Shown piece after piece: positions 9,201 to 18,716 of a stretch of 36,492 nucleotides of DNA (positions are counted from its first letter, which is position 1; each line of letters begins with the position of its first letter). The stretch is from a virus. Position numbers and translations under genes: made by a program. The notes under the pieces are model-generated. The model saw only the letters and a list, made by a program, of their open reading frames with translations, had not been told where the DNA came from and ran no database searches. Location: IMG/VR virus record IMGVR_UViG_3300042475_001338, positions 1 through 36,492 of that record. One strand, given 5' to 3'.

Positions 9201-12200
9201 TCGACGCCAAGAGCATGGCGGCGTCTGGGTGGGGGCAGGTCATCAAGTCACTTGTCAACAAGGGTGAAATCAAGGACAAAGAAGTTGTTTGGAGCGGGCT
9301 GAAGGACTGGCTTGCAATGCAGGAAGGCAAGGTCACGAAGGAGGCCGTGGCCGAGTTCCTCAAGAACAACGGCGTGCGCGTGGAGCGCGTTCGGCTTGGC
9401 GGAATGACTGATGTCCAAATGGGCATTGATGAACGTGCGCTAGAAATGTTTGGAGCGCGATATGACAACCTGACAAATGAACAGATGGCGGATGTTCGCG
9501 CTGCGCAAGAAGCCGTCGATACTCCAAGCGGCAAAACAAAGTTCGGCCAATTCACGCTACCAGGCGGCACGAACTACCGCGAGGTGCTGATTACGCTGCC
9601 TGCCGTAATTACATCGAGGGCGGCAGAGCAAGCGCGATACAACGAACTGGTAGCCGCTGGATTCCCACTTATGGAAGCCCAGCGGATCGCTAGTGAAACT
9701 GCGGCTGACATACAAGACAGACAACTGGAACTACAGAAGCAGCAAGAGCCATACGCATCCAACGTAGGGGAGCTTGTTCGCATTATTTCTGGCGGCGTTG
9801 AAGGGATGCCAAGTCCATTCACACTTTTTCAGTGGCTCAAGGATCATCCGAGCAAGGCTGAATGGCAACCAGAAATCAATGCATGGATTGATGACGTTGG
9901 TGGTGATTTCAGGGCATATGTTGAGAACCGTGGGTGGTTGAACGACCTTGAGAAGTTCCAGAATCTCAACGTTCAAATAGAAGCATTGCGAGCGGAGCGT
10001 CGTATTCGTGAGCGCGAACAGCAAGGGTTCAAGAGCAGCCATTGGGACCAACCGAACGTACTCGTTCACTTCCGCCTAAACGACCGCGTCGATGCGGACG
10101 GGAAGCGCGTGTTGTTTGTTGAGGAGATCCAAAGCGACTGGGGACAGGCTGGACGAAAAATCGGGTTTGTCCCGGAAGTTGTTGACCGACAGGCAATCAT
10201 TGATGAACTCGCTGCGGCTCAGGCGGAACTTGCAGCATCGGTTCCAAACACCGAAGCACAAGCAGACGCATATGAGCGTGTTGAGCGCGCTGAAGAGGCA
10301 TACAACAAAAAGATCAACGAGGCAGTTATTCCACGTGCTCCGTTCGTTGAAACCACGGACGGCTGGCTGGCCCTCGCGCTGAAGCACATCATGCTTGAGG
10401 CTACGCAGGGCAACTACGACCGCGTGGCGTTTATCAACGGTAAGCAGAGCGCGGATCGATATGACCTGAGCAAGCAGGTCGAAAAGATTGAGTGGGTAGG
10501 TGACACCACGGGTCGTGCAGTAAAGCGCGTCACCATTACGCCAATCAACGGTAATGACTTCGCTTTGCAAGTTGACAAGTCTGGAACGGTTACTGGATCT
10601 ACTTCAGTAGGTGGTCAGCAGCATTTGAACAAGCGCCTATACGAGGTGTTGCCAGAAGAAATCGCCGATCAAATTATGGAGCAGGATGGCGGTTCCATTA
10701 CTGGCGACGGCCTGAAGGTTGGCGGCAAGGGGATGCAAAAGTTCTACGACGAACTCGTACCGATAGCAGTCACCAAGCTCTTGAGGAAGTACGGTGGCGG
10801 GAAGCTGGGGCAGGTAGCGATGGCTACCGAGCGTCGTGTCACCAACGACGAAATCATGGCTGCGGAACGGAGAGGTGACTGGACCGAAGCAGAACGCTTG
10901 ACGGCCATCATGGAACGGCAGGAACTTGGTCGTGGCGAAGCCCCCGCCGGAGCGACCGTCATTGGAAATCAGCCCGGTTTCCTCGTCACGCCAGAAATGG
11001 TCAACAAGTTGGAGTCCGGCCTGCCGCTGTTCCAGGCGGCCCGCGCCCCGCGTGGCGAGTTTGACCCAGCCAAGTTGATGACCACACTCCGCGAGGGGCG
11101 TGACTTCAGCACATTTGCGCACGAGACAGCGCACTTCTACCTGACCATCCTTGCCGACATCGCCCGCAGCGCCACGGGGCCGCAGCAGACGAAGGCGGAC
11201 ATGGACGCCCTCTTGTCGTGGTTTGGGATTGAGGGAGCCACGCCGGCGGAACGGCTGGCGAAGTGGTCGAGCCTGACCATCGACCAGCAGCGCCAGTACC
11301 ACGAGCAGTTCGCGTACTCGTTCGAGATCTACCTGCACGAGGGCAAGGCGCCGAGCGTGGAGATGCAGTCTCTGTTCAACCAGTTCTCCGCTTGGTTGAA
11401 GCGCGTGTACAAGTCAATCCGCGACGAATTGAACGCGACGTACAAGGCGCAGTTTGGTCGTGACCTGCCGATGATGAACAGCGAGATCCGGCTCGTCATG
11501 GACCGCATGCTGGCGACCGACGAGCAGATTGCCCGCGCCCAGGCCGTGCGTGGAATGAAGGCGATGTTCCAGACGCAAGAACAGAGCGGTATGAACGATG
11601 CGGAGTGGGCGGCGTATCAGGCGCTCGAGCAGGACGCGACTGACGCTGCGACGGCGGAACTCACGAAGGCCACGCTCAAGGAGTTGCAGTGGTACGGCAA
11701 CGCGCAGAGCAAGTATTTGCGCGAGATTCAATCCAAGCACGACCGCGCCCGCAAGGAGATCCGCGAGGAGGTTTCGGCGCAGGTGCAGTTGGAGCCCGTG
11801 TACCGGGCGATGGAGTTTCTGAAGAAGGGGACGATCCGCACGGATACGGGCGAGGTGACGGCGGCCACCGGCGCGTTCAAGCTTGATCTCGCCAAGGTGC
11901 GTGCGATCATGCCGGCGGGGTTCGACCCGGCCACCCTCAAGTACGGCAAGTACGGGATGGTGCAGGAGGGCGGTATCGATCCCGATATGGCGGCTGGGAT
12001 GTTCGGCTACGGCAGCGGGGTGGAACTCATCAACGCCATCCTCGGCGCCAAGCCGATCAAGGAGGAGATCGACGCACGCACCGACCAACGGATGCTGGAC
12101 GAGAACTCCGACTTGGCGACCCCCGAGGCCCGTCAGGCTGCGGTGGACATGGCTATCCACAACGAGGCTCGGGCCCGGTTCATCGCGGTCGAGCAGCGGT

Positions 12201-15121
12201 GGCTTGAGAAGCAGCGGCGCCCGGCCAACGACATGTTGCAGGCTGCCCGTCAGGTCGCTCAAGACATCATCGGCGGTGTCGTTATTCGGACGCTCAATCC
12301 AAGGCGCTACGAGGCCGCTGAAGCCGAGGCTGCGCGGACGGCCACCACGGCCTACCGGGAGCCTCAAGACCCGTCTACGGCAGGCCAGGCGGCTGCAACG
12401 CGGGCCTACAACGAGGCCATTGCCGCCGGCCAGACGCCCGACGAAGCGACCGTGGCTGCGACTGAGGCTGGCGTAGCGGCGGTTGCCAAGGCACAAGAGC
12501 GGCGTGCCGACTTCAATGCCAAGTACGGCGGACGGGAGCCGGCAGAGGTTGCCCGCCGTGCCAAGCGCCAGCAGCTCGTCCAGAACCAGTTGGCACGCGA
12601 GGCCATGCTGGCGAAGGAGGAGATCGCTGTCGCTGGCAGGGACTTCCGCAAGTTCTTCCGGTCAGACGAGAAGCTGGCAAAGACCCGCGACATGGCTCCG
12701 ATCATGGCGGCACGGGCCATCCTGTCGTACTACGGGTACGGCAAGCGTGGCGAGTCGCCCGCCCAGTACCTCGAGCAGTTGCGCACCTACGCGCCCGACC
12801 TGTACGACGGTATCGCGCCCATCGTGCTGAAGTCGTTGTCAGGCACGACTGACTACCGCGACCTGACCGTCACCGAGTTCCGGGTTTTGCGCGACACGGT
12901 GCAGGCGTTGTGGGCCCAGGCTCGTCGTGACCGCCAAATCACGGTAGAGGGCGAGCGTGTGGCGCTCGACGTCGTCCTGAAGGAGATGGCGGATCGGTTG
13001 CAGGCCATCGGCGTCGGCGAGCGCGTCGGCCAGCGCCAGGCCCCTGGTGCAGTCGATCAGGCTAATCGTCATCTGCTTGGCTTGCGTGCCATGATGAGCC
13101 GCGTCGAGGCTTGGGCTGACGCACTCGATGGCATGGCCGGTCCGGGAGCGTTCACCAAGTATTTGTTCCGCCCGGTCAAGCAGGCGGTCGATGCGTACCG
13201 GATTGAGCGCAACAATTATGTGGAGCGTTTCGTCAAGTTGCTAGACGGCATCGAGCTGCCCGTCGGCAAGATCGCGGCACCGGAACTTGACTACACGTTC
13301 GGCAACGGCAACGGGGGCATCGGCAGGGCAGAACTGCTTGGAGCCCTAATGCACACTGGTAACGATGGCAACTACCGCAAGTTGCTGCTCGGTCGTGGCT
13401 GGGGCGAACTTGACGCCGATGGCAATTTGGACGACAGCCGATGGCGGTCGTTCGTCGCCCGGATGATCGCCGAGGGCAAGTTGACCAAGGCTGACTATGA
13501 CTTCGTGCAGTCGATCTGGGATCTGCTCGAGGAAATCAAGCCGCTTGCCCAGCGGGCTCACTTTGACATGTACGGCTACTACTTCAAGGAGGTGGAGGCC
13601 ACCGAGGTCGTGACGCCGTTCGGGACGTATCGGGGCGGCTACGTGCCGGCGGCCACCGACAAGTTCATGGTGCAGGACGCCCGCGTCAATGAAGACCTAG
13701 ATGCTTTAGATGGTGACTGGCGAAATTCGCTGCCGTCCACTGGTGCCGGCTTCACGAAGAGCCGCGTTGATTATAACGAAGCTCTGTCGCTTGACCTGCG
13801 CCTGATCGCCACGCACACCGACGCGGTGCTGCGGTTCTCAATGATTCAGCCGTCGGTAAGGGATGCAAACAAGCTTCTAACGGATCGTGATTTTGCAGCC
13901 TTGCTAGCACGGTTTGACCCTACGGCATACCAAATGTTGTTGAAGCCTTGGCTCATGCGTGCCGCCCGCCAACAGGCAATGGAGCCCGGTAGATGGAAGT
14001 TGGCCGACAAGTTCTGGGGCGGCGTGCGGTCCCGCGCCGGCGTGGCGACGATGTTTGCCAACCTGCGCAACGCGCTGCAACAGTTCACGGGTTGGTTCCC
14101 GTCGCTGCTCAAGGTCAAGCGGCGCTATCTGCAATCGGCCCTGATGACGTACCTCGGATCGCCCAAACAGACCGCCGAGGCGGTTGCCCGGTTGTCGCCG
14201 TTCATGGCTGACCGGATGCGGAACCAGATGTTTGAGCTCCAAGGCACGATGAACGAACTGCTGCTCAACCCGAGCAAGTATGAGAAATTGCAGCAGTGGT
14301 CGAGCAAGCACGGCTACTTCTTGCAGCAGGCGTTCCAGAACATGGTGGATGTCACGACTTGGCAGGGCGCCTACAACCAGGCGCTCGCCGAGGGTGAAAC
14401 GCAGGCTGAGGCTGTGGCCCGTGGCGATGCCGCAGTGCGCCTGACGCAGGGCAGCCTGAGCCCGGAAGACCTGTCCATGTTTGAGGTCGGCACCCCGTTC
14501 TACCGCACATTCGTGCAGTTCACCGGGTACTTCAACATGCTCGCCAACCTGAACCTCGGCGAGTACCAGAAGACGGTGCGCGACATGGGATGGCGTAGTG
14601 GCAAGGGGCGCCTGCTCTACATCTACGTCATGGGCATGCTGTTGCCAGCAATCGTGTCCGATGCCATTGTCCGCAGCCTTGGAGGAGGATGGGATGACGA
14701 AGACGAGGACGGCTATCTGTGGGTGTTCATGGACTGGTTCTTCGGCAGCCAGGTTCGCATGGGGGCGGCGCTGCTGCCCTTCGGCAGCACGGCTTATACG
14801 GCGATTACTACGGCGTTCAACGACAAGCCGTACGACGACCGCATTACGACTAGCCCGTCCATCGCGGCGCTCGAGTCGGCCACCATCGGCACGAGCAAGG
14901 CCATCATCGCCGTGACCGACGAGGACAAGGACGTGACGGGCCGCAACGTGCGTGATGTGCTAACGCTCATCACGCTGCTGACTGGCGTCCCGGTGTCGGC
15001 GCTCGGTCGCCCTGCCGGATATCTAGTAGACGTTGAACGCGGCGAGATCGAACCCGAATCGGGCTACGATATGATTCGGGGGATGATTACGGGCACCGCC
15101 ACGCCGGAGAGCAAGCGATGA
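6236..15121 (+). CDS. giant polyvalent internal virion protein (2961 residues)
   Basis: The largest gene in the window. Visible parts in order: a membrane-active small-residue stretch at about 225-257; a GNAT-like segment at 671-747 with acetyl-CoA loop R680-DEGRA and WYKRLGF 721-727; an ADP-ribosyltransferase-like domain at about 786-935 (VWRG from 791, GIFTTYD 812-818); a module common in phage polyvalent proteins at about 978-1530 (FYSAL, EEIQSDW 1296-1302, GGKGMQKFYD 1496-1505); a gluzincin motif HETAH 1629-1633 with likely third ligand E1690; long helical and coiled-coil stretches; and a hydrophobic segment at 2793-2812. It occupies the T7 gp16 position, so it is probably packaged in the head and ejected ahead of the DNA, with the enzymatic domains acting in the newly infected cell. 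Domain calls are from motifs; activity is inferred. Confidence 0.75.
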   Translation: MQNEETPTEVNPFLEIASSMFQKPAQPVAQPDNPFMELAPSMRALSQPPAIGSLSAVMGINPDQAAEATKLGKPLGIGQDLGLRNMDELRRRSTIASVQRSGMLQNNPRFAESLLDPVFAAQSHDDLDSLNKTSGLFDTVASVLDAPNWFFGFKPQADIVGGAERGMMVVERGELASRQMFGSATPADVARLEFLDKRLGSIPSGGIVSMTAEVVAQQLATARSVGTTALAGAAAGGAVLGPKGAVGGFVAGGAGGLMATTTQTEAGNLYRDMVNQGVDPDTAQYAALTGGLLNGIIELAGAKVAAAPFKALASKFIKESVSEAIAKPTTRAAMAIAGKEYAKQVGTETAEEVGQELVAIASEELAKAMDGINSETSFKDAMTRLVDAGIAGFQGSLVLGGIGPTANFVVDVKRADAVAKQEEFFDGLDAAKKDGKLPKRNLDAYEGFLAKQAKGTTADTVYVEAESAAQVLAQSGLSAEQLEQSIPGIREQLRNALENGGDVTIPTSVYGARLAGTPLGEALRPHVRLSPEAMSVAQAQEFSRKRDALRQEAQVALAERQEADAAFVESAQKVETTVAEQLRQTGMQDIEVRANAELFRDLAVTQAARMGITPEQFYERYPYRVRGPQAVQEGQPLKQAAQMTLADVEQSFADLGVEQRLTETSTTIRPGIIRVPAELRDEGRATRAMQSLIAYADQSGKRIDVSPTSEFGASKKRLIAWYKRLGFVENKGSNKDFAISATMYRLPSALGLEQASRIDADYLAAVERGDMATAQRMVDEAAMASGLTEEVWRGDSRFNITEYAERRRNEPGIFTTYDQQVAKDYANDGDVRRFYVGGKTLDLASRSREAVAWIQEWAKESGYDFIDRATGFEADPVEEYFAGDMWDFEGNGTGARWKDIQRTARAQGYDIVRLRDSHYSQPMTSVVVLNENKIKLADPVTYDEAGNVVPLSRRFDITSPKVFEQAAMFDQAPVSPGFYSALAKAVDAIDAKSMAASGWGQVIKSLVNKGEIKDKEVVWSGLKDWLAMQEGKVTKEAVAEFLKNNGVRVERVRLGGMTDVQMGIDERALEMFGARYDNLTNEQMADVRAAQEAVDTPSGKTKFGQFTLPGGTNYREVLITLPAVITSRAAEQARYNELVAAGFPLMEAQRIASETAADIQDRQLELQKQQEPYASNVGELVRIISGGVEGMPSPFTLFQWLKDHPSKAEWQPEINAWIDDVGGDFRAYVENRGWLNDLEKFQNLNVQIEALRAERRIREREQQGFKSSHWDQPNVLVHFRLNDRVDADGKRVLFVEEIQSDWGQAGRKIGFVPEVVDRQAIIDELAAAQAELAASVPNTEAQADAYERVERAEEAYNKKINEAVIPRAPFVETTDGWLALALKHIMLEATQGNYDRVAFINGKQSADRYDLSKQVEKIEWVGDTTGRAVKRVTITPINGNDFALQVDKSGTVTGSTSVGGQQHLNKRLYEVLPEEIADQIMEQDGGSITGDGLKVGGKGMQKFYDELVPIAVTKLLRKYGGGKLGQVAMATERRVTNDEIMAAERRGDWTEAERLTAIMERQELGRGEAPAGATVIGNQPGFLVTPEMVNKLESGLPLFQAARAPRGEFDPAKLMTTLREGRDFSTFAHETAHFYLTILADIARSATGPQQTKADMDALLSWFGIEGATPAERLAKWSSLTIDQQRQYHEQFAYSFEIYLHEGKAPSVEMQSLFNQFSAWLKRVYKSIRDELNATYKAQFGRDLPMMNSEIRLVMDRMLATDEQIARAQAVRGMKAMFQTQEQSGMNDAEWAAYQALEQDATDAATAELTKATLKELQWYGNAQSKYLREIQSKHDRARKEIREEVSAQVQLEPVYRAMEFLKKGTIRTDTGEVTAATGAFKLDLAKVRAIMPAGFDPATLKYGKYGMVQEGGIDPDMAAGMFGYGSGVELINAILGAKPIKEEIDARTDQRMLDENSDLATPEARQAAVDMAIHNEARARFIAVEQRWLEKQRRPANDMLQAARQVAQDIIGGVVIRTLNPRRYEAAEAEAARTATTAYREPQDPSTAGQAAATRAYNEAIAAGQTPDEATVAATEAGVAAVAKAQERRADFNAKYGGREPAEVARRAKRQQLVQNQLAREAMLAKEEIAVAGRDFRKFFRSDEKLAKTRDMAPIMAARAILSYYGYGKRGESPAQYLEQLRTYAPDLYDGIAPIVLKSLSGTTDYRDLTVTEFRVLRDTVQALWAQARRDRQITVEGERVALDVVLKEMADRLQAIGVGERVGQRQAPGAVDQANRHLLGLRAMMSRVEAWADALDGMAGPGAFTKYLFRPVKQAVDAYRIERNNYVERFVKLLDGIELPVGKIAAPELDYTFGNGNGGIGRAELLGALMHTGNDGNYRKLLLGRGWGELDADGNLDDSRWRSFVARMIAEGKLTKADYDFVQSIWDLLEEIKPLAQRAHFDMYGYYFKEVEATEVVTPFGTYRGGYVPAATDKFMVQDARVNEDLDALDGDWRNSLPSTGAGFTKSRVDYNEALSLDLRLIATHTDAVLRFSMIQPSVRDANKLLTDRDFAALLARFDPTAYQMLLKPWLMRAARQQAMEPGRWKLADKFWGGVRSRAGVATMFANLRNALQQFTGWFPSLLKVKRRYLQSALMTYLGSPKQTAEAVARLSPFMADRMRNQMFELQGTMNELLLNPSKYEKLQQWSSKHGYFLQQAFQNMVDVTTWQGAYNQALAEGETQAEAVARGDAAVRLTQGSLSPEDLSMFEVGTPFYRTFVQFTGYFNMLANLNLGEYQKTVRDMGWRSGKGRLLYIYVMGMLLPAIVSDAIVRSLGGGWDDEDEDGYLWVFMDWFFGSQVRMGAALLPFGSTAYTAITTAFNDKPYDDRITTSPSIAALESATIGTSKAIIAVTDEDKDVTGRNVRDVLTLITLLTGVPVSALGRPAGYLVDVERGEIEPESGYDMIRGMITGTATPESKR

Positions 15122-16635
15122 CGATTAGCAGCACGACGCGAATCGCCGGGCCGTTCATTGGTAATGGGACCGCCAGCGTGTTCCCGTTTACGTTCAAGGT
15201 CTTTGCTGCCACGGACTTGGATGTCATTCGTTTGGAAAGTAGCACAGGACTGGAAGCTACGCTTGTCCTGAACTCAGACTATAGCGTCAGTCTGAATGGC
15301 GATCAGAACAGCAATCCAGGCGGGAACGTCACCCTGATTGGCAAGGTTCTGCCAACGGGATTCACGCTGACGATCACCTCGGACATCGCCAACCTTCAGC
15401 CCACGGACCTAACAAATCAGGGCGGCTTCTACCCAGAGGTCATCACCGACTCGCTGGACCGGGCAACGATCCAGATCCAGCAGATCGCGGACATCGGCGA
15501 CCGGACGTTGAAGATCCCGATTTCGGATGGCAGTGGATTGGACATGGAATTGCCAACGGCAACGCAGCGAGCCAATTCGTTCTTGGCGTTCGATGCAGTT
15601 GGCGAACCAGTTGTCTTGACGGCTGGTACCAGCGGCGCTCCCGCAACAATCGTGCGCCAGGTATTCAGCGGAACCGGATCGCAGACCGTTTTCAACCTAG
15701 CGTCTGATCCGGGTGGCCTCGGTAATAGTGCTTTGATTTACATCGGTGGCGTCTTTCAGCAACGCAGCACGTACACAATCGTCGGTACGGCACTGACGTT
15801 TTCAACTGCTCCGGTTGCTGGAACTGACAACATTGAGTTTGTCAATTTCCTTACAGACAATGTTGGCAGTGTCAGTGCCGATCTTGTTGTGTATACGCCA
15901 GACGGAACTAATTCGGTAGCGCGCAGCGCAACGAGCAAGTTCAATGATGTCATCAGTGTCAAGGATTTCGGAGCTGACTCTGCTGGCGAAATTGACTCAA
16001 CTGCTGCATTCACCAATGCATTCGCAGCCAGCGGCACCAAAAATGTCTTTGTGCCCGGAGGCTCGTACGTCATTACTGGAACGGTCAATGGCGACTTTTA
16101 CAGTGACGCAAACGTCAACATCATCGGCGGAACGGTAAACACGATTCGCCGTATTGGTTCAATTCTTTCTGCACCGATTGCCATAGTTGATGCTGTTCAA
16201 TTTCCGGCAACGCAAGTTCCGTCCCTTGATCCAAACACCTTGGACGATTACGAGGAAGGATTTTGGACGCCGGCAATCACCTTCGGCGGCGGGGCAACTG
16301 GTGTTACCTATGACACTGGTCGTACCAATGGATCGTTCGTCAAGATTGGTAGAACCGTCTTCGTCAATGGACGATTGACGTTGACAAACAAGGGAAGTTC
16401 AACTGGTGCTGCACTCATCACGGGACTGACGTTTGCGTCATCGGCCAGTACACACGCGCTTGAACTTGTCAGTGTCGGTTACTACGCAAACATCACCACG
16501 CCAACTGGTGGTTATATGTCGCCGGGAACGAGTGACATTGTGTTGGTTACTGGCGGTGCAACAGCTGTGACCGACACTGATTTCCAAAACACCACCGACG
16601 TGATGTTTAGTGTCATTTATAGGACGGCTGACTAA
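15118..16635 (+). CDS. tail fibre with T7 gp17-type N-terminal domain
   Basis: A 505-residue protein whose start overlaps the giant gene's stop (ATGA). Residues 1-150 match the T7 fibre head domain (PFTFKVFAATDLDVIRL, a later GFYPEVITDSLDRATIQIQQ), which docks on the tail. A beta linker follows, then a short pectate-lyase-like start (VISVKDFGADSAG) without the rest of that beta-helix. The C-terminal 120 residues begin DDYEEGFWTPAITFGG and resemble phage fibre receptor-binding tips. It is the primary host-recognition fibre. Codon choice here is less GC-rich than in the upstream structural genes. Confidence 0.85.
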   Translation: MTISSTTRIAGPFIGNGTASVFPFTFKVFAATDLDVIRLESSTGLEATLVLNSDYSVSLNGDQNSNPGGNVTLIGKVLPTGFTLTITSDIANLQPTDLTNQGGFYPEVITDSLDRATIQIQQIADIGDRTLKIPISDGSGLDMELPTATQRANSFLAFDAVGEPVVLTAGTSGAPATIVRQVFSGTGSQTVFNLASDPGGLGNSALIYIGGVFQQRSTYTIVGTALTFSTAPVAGTDNIEFVNFLTDNVGSVSADLVVYTPDGTNSVARSATSKFNDVISVKDFGADSAGEIDSTAAFTNAFAASGTKNVFVPGGSYVITGTVNGDFYSDANVNIIGGTVNTIRRIGSILSAPIAIVDAVQFPATQVPSLDPNTLDDYEEGFWTPAITFGGGATGVTYDTGRTNGSFVKIGRTVFVNGRLTLTNKGSSTGAALITGLTFASSASTHALELVSVGYYANITTPTGGYMSPGTSDIVLVTGGATAVTDTDFQNTTDVMFSVIYRTAD

Positions 16636-16637
16636 TC

Positions 16638-17933
16638 ATGGCTATGACCAAACCAACCTCTGAACAGGTCACGTTCATTGCATCTGGCGCGAGTGCCACG
16701 CAGCGCACCGTGCTTGACAAGTTGCGCGATTGTGTCAGCGTGAAGGACTTTGGTGCTGTCGGCAATGGGGTGGCAAATGACACTGCGGCATTCAATGCTG
16801 CGTGGACCGCATCTAATCCACATCCGGTGTATGTGCCGCCTGGTACGTACCTCGTAACCGGATCTGTTGGGGGGGGTTTCTATTCGTTCGGCAACGTGAC
16901 CGTTAGCGGCGGTTCTGTCCCGCTGCTTCAAAACGCTCTGTACTACCCGATTGCTCCGAACGACAACGTACTTATCAATGGCGACTTCAAGGTTTCGCAA
17001 CGCGGAACAACATTCACCACAACGGCTCCGTTCACAAACAACGATGACAACTATGTACTAGACCGTTGGTATCTGTTGTCCGATGGGAATGACATTGTTG
17101 ACGTTAGCCAGAACACCGCAAACGCGCCATTCAGTGGTGGTTACTGCATTGCGTTGGATGTTGAAACCGTCAACAAGAAGTTCGGTATCGCGCAGATTGT
17201 CGAGAAGCAGAATTGCAATGGCCTGCTCGGTCAAGAAGTGACACTGTCGTTCAAGGCTCGCGTCACCAGCGTTACGAAGCTCGACAATGTCAAGTGTGCG
17301 ATTGTCGCTTGGAGCGGTACGGCGGACAGTGTGACGAGCGACATCGTGAGTTCTTGGAATGTTGAGAACACCAATCCGACGTTGATTGCCAATGCGACCT
17401 ACGAGAACACGCCGGCAAATCTCAATGTCACAACGTCTTGGCAGACGTTCTCTGTTACTGCCACCGTAGACACGGGTAGCGCAAACAACATCATCGTGTT
17501 CATCTGGTCTGACGTGACAGACACCACGCTCGGCGATTTCTTGCTTGTCACCGACGTGAAGTTGGAGAAGGGTTCGACGGCAACGACGTTTATGCGCGAC
17601 AATTTCTCTACGGAACTGCTGAAGTGCCAGCGGTATTTCGTGTGCTCAATCAATACCGCCGGCATGACTTGGAGTGAGGTTGGCTTTGTTTTTTCTCCAT
17701 ACGTTCTCGTTTCATCTAGTTATCAGCAGAGAATCGTGTTTCGCGTACCAATGCGAATATCGCCAGCCGTCACAAGGGAGGGAAGTTGGGCGATTGTCAA
17801 TACCCCCGCGCAGCCAACAATTACAGTCAATTCTAATAGCGTAATTTTCGCGGCAACTGCTACCGCCAACGGAGCAGCTTCTGCCATTGCTAGCGGGGCC
17901 GGTACTGGTTGGTATGCAACTGCCGAAATGTGA
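16638..17933 (+). CDS. second tail fibre or receptor-binding subunit
   Basis: A 431-residue protein starting two bases after fibre 1. Its N-terminus repeats fibre 1's linker (CVSVKDFGAVGNG, then VPPGTYLVTGSVGGGFYS), a paralogous segment. A jelly-roll follows (LINGDFKVSQRG, YVLDRWYL, VTLSFKARVT, LEKGSTATTF) of the type found in phage fibre carbohydrate-binding tips, then ELLKCQRYF and a C-terminal beta domain. It lacks the gp17 head, so it may attach to fibre 1 through the shared linker, or be an alternative tip. Receptor unknown. Confidence 0.7.
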   Translation: MAMTKPTSEQVTFIASGASATQRTVLDKLRDCVSVKDFGAVGNGVANDTAAFNAAWTASNPHPVYVPPGTYLVTGSVGGGFYSFGNVTVSGGSVPLLQNALYYPIAPNDNVLINGDFKVSQRGTTFTTTAPFTNNDDNYVLDRWYLLSDGNDIVDVSQNTANAPFSGGYCIALDVETVNKKFGIAQIVEKQNCNGLLGQEVTLSFKARVTSVTKLDNVKCAIVAWSGTADSVTSDIVSSWNVENTNPTLIANATYENTPANLNVTTSWQTFSVTATVDTGSANNIIVFIWSDVTDTTLGDFLLVTDVKLEKGSTATTFMRDNFSTELLKCQRYFVCSINTAGMTWSEVGFVFSPYVLVSSSYQQRIVFRVPMRISPAVTREGSWAIVNTPAQPTITVNSNSVIFAATATANGAASAIASGAGTGWYATAEM

Positions 17934-17938
17934 TTCAA

Positions 17939-18163
17939 ATGAGTGCGCCACACCACGACGAACTGTTCCTCGCCATTGGCCGCCTTGAAGGCAAGGTTGA
18001 TTCGCTGCTCTCCATGCAGCAGATGGCTCAAGACGAGCTCAAGGACCACGACGCACGGCTGCGTAACTTGGAACACACCCGTGGCTATGTCATGGGATGG
18101 AGCGCGGCTATTGGGGCAATTGCCTCGTTTGCCGTGACCGCACTAGGTAAACTGTTGAACTGA
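17939..18163 (+). CDS. holin-like small membrane protein
   Basis: 74 residues from ATG 17939; a TTG ten codons upstream in the same frame lies within fibre 2 and is a worse choice. Residues 5-46 form a charged amphipathic or coiled-coil helix (DELFLAIGRLEGKVDSLL), and residues 50-69 are one transmembrane segment (YVMGWSAAIGAIASFAVTAL). This layout is that of XhlA/class III-like holins. It lies between fibre and late surface genes, where podoviral lysis genes often occur. Holin function is inferred from size and topology only; no strong ribosome-binding site is seen. Confidence 0.55.
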   Translation: MSAPHHDELFLAIGRLEGKVDSLLSMQQMAQDELKDHDARLRNLEHTRGYVMGWSAAIGAIASFAVTALGKLLN

Positions 18164-18171
18164 GGACCAAC

Positions 18172-18708
18172 ATGCCTACCGACATCGTTATTGCAACTGA
18201 CAAGCCTGGTTACACGACTACTGGTCGCGTCACCGCTAGTTCATCGACATACGACGCTGCTGTTGCTACCGCGACCGCACCATCGACTACAAGCCAGACG
18301 GCTCTGCTCGTGACCAATCTTGGTGATAAACCGAGCCTGTTGCGCATCTTGCCGTTCCACAACAATAATGCTGCTACGAGCGTCGGAGTTCGTGTGGTTG
18401 GCTGGACCAGCGTTCCTTCTACTGGCGGAACGGTGCTGTACTTCCCTACTGTGCTTGCCGATCTGACCCTTGGTTTTACCTCTGGTTTGGTTCCGAGCAT
18501 CAGCCTGAACGGCAATACTGAATACACATTCAGCAGCGCAACTGTTGGAGCTGGTGTCCCAACTGTCAATCTGTACAGCCCTGCTACAGCCGCTTCGGCC
18601 AACGTGCAGCCTGCGTCCGCTGTCATTGATTGCATCGGTCATCAGTACATCACGCTGCAATTCAAGTCATCGACCGGAACGATGGGCGCACTCTACGCCT
18701 TCATCTGA
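18172..18708 (+). CDS. beta-rich virion surface protein candidate
   Basis: 178 residues, rich in Thr, Ser, Ala, Val and Gly with almost no charge clusters, no signal peptide and no transmembrane segment. The composition and spacing (TSQTALLVTNLGDKPSLLRI, then ITLQFKSSTGTMGALY at the end) suggest a compact beta-sandwich such as a head decoration or fibre-associated protein. I do not recognise the family with certainty. It sits between the holin-like gene and the SGNH hydrolase, in the late rightward unit. Confidence 0.5.
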   Translation: MPTDIVIATDKPGYTTTGRVTASSSTYDAAVATATAPSTTSQTALLVTNLGDKPSLLRILPFHNNNAATSVGVRVVGWTSVPSTGGTVLYFPTVLADLTLGFTSGLVPSISLNGNTEYTFSSATVGAGVPTVNLYSPATAASANVQPASAVIDCIGHQYITLQFKSSTGTMGALYAFI

Positions 18709-18716
18709 GGACATCC

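Noticed and set aside
11414-12496. Long open frame (about 360 codons) on the minus strand within the giant gene
   Set aside because: It is antisense to a conserved coding region, Arg/Leu/His-rich, and arises from the GC-rich codon pattern of the plus-strand gene. No family pattern or ribosome site.
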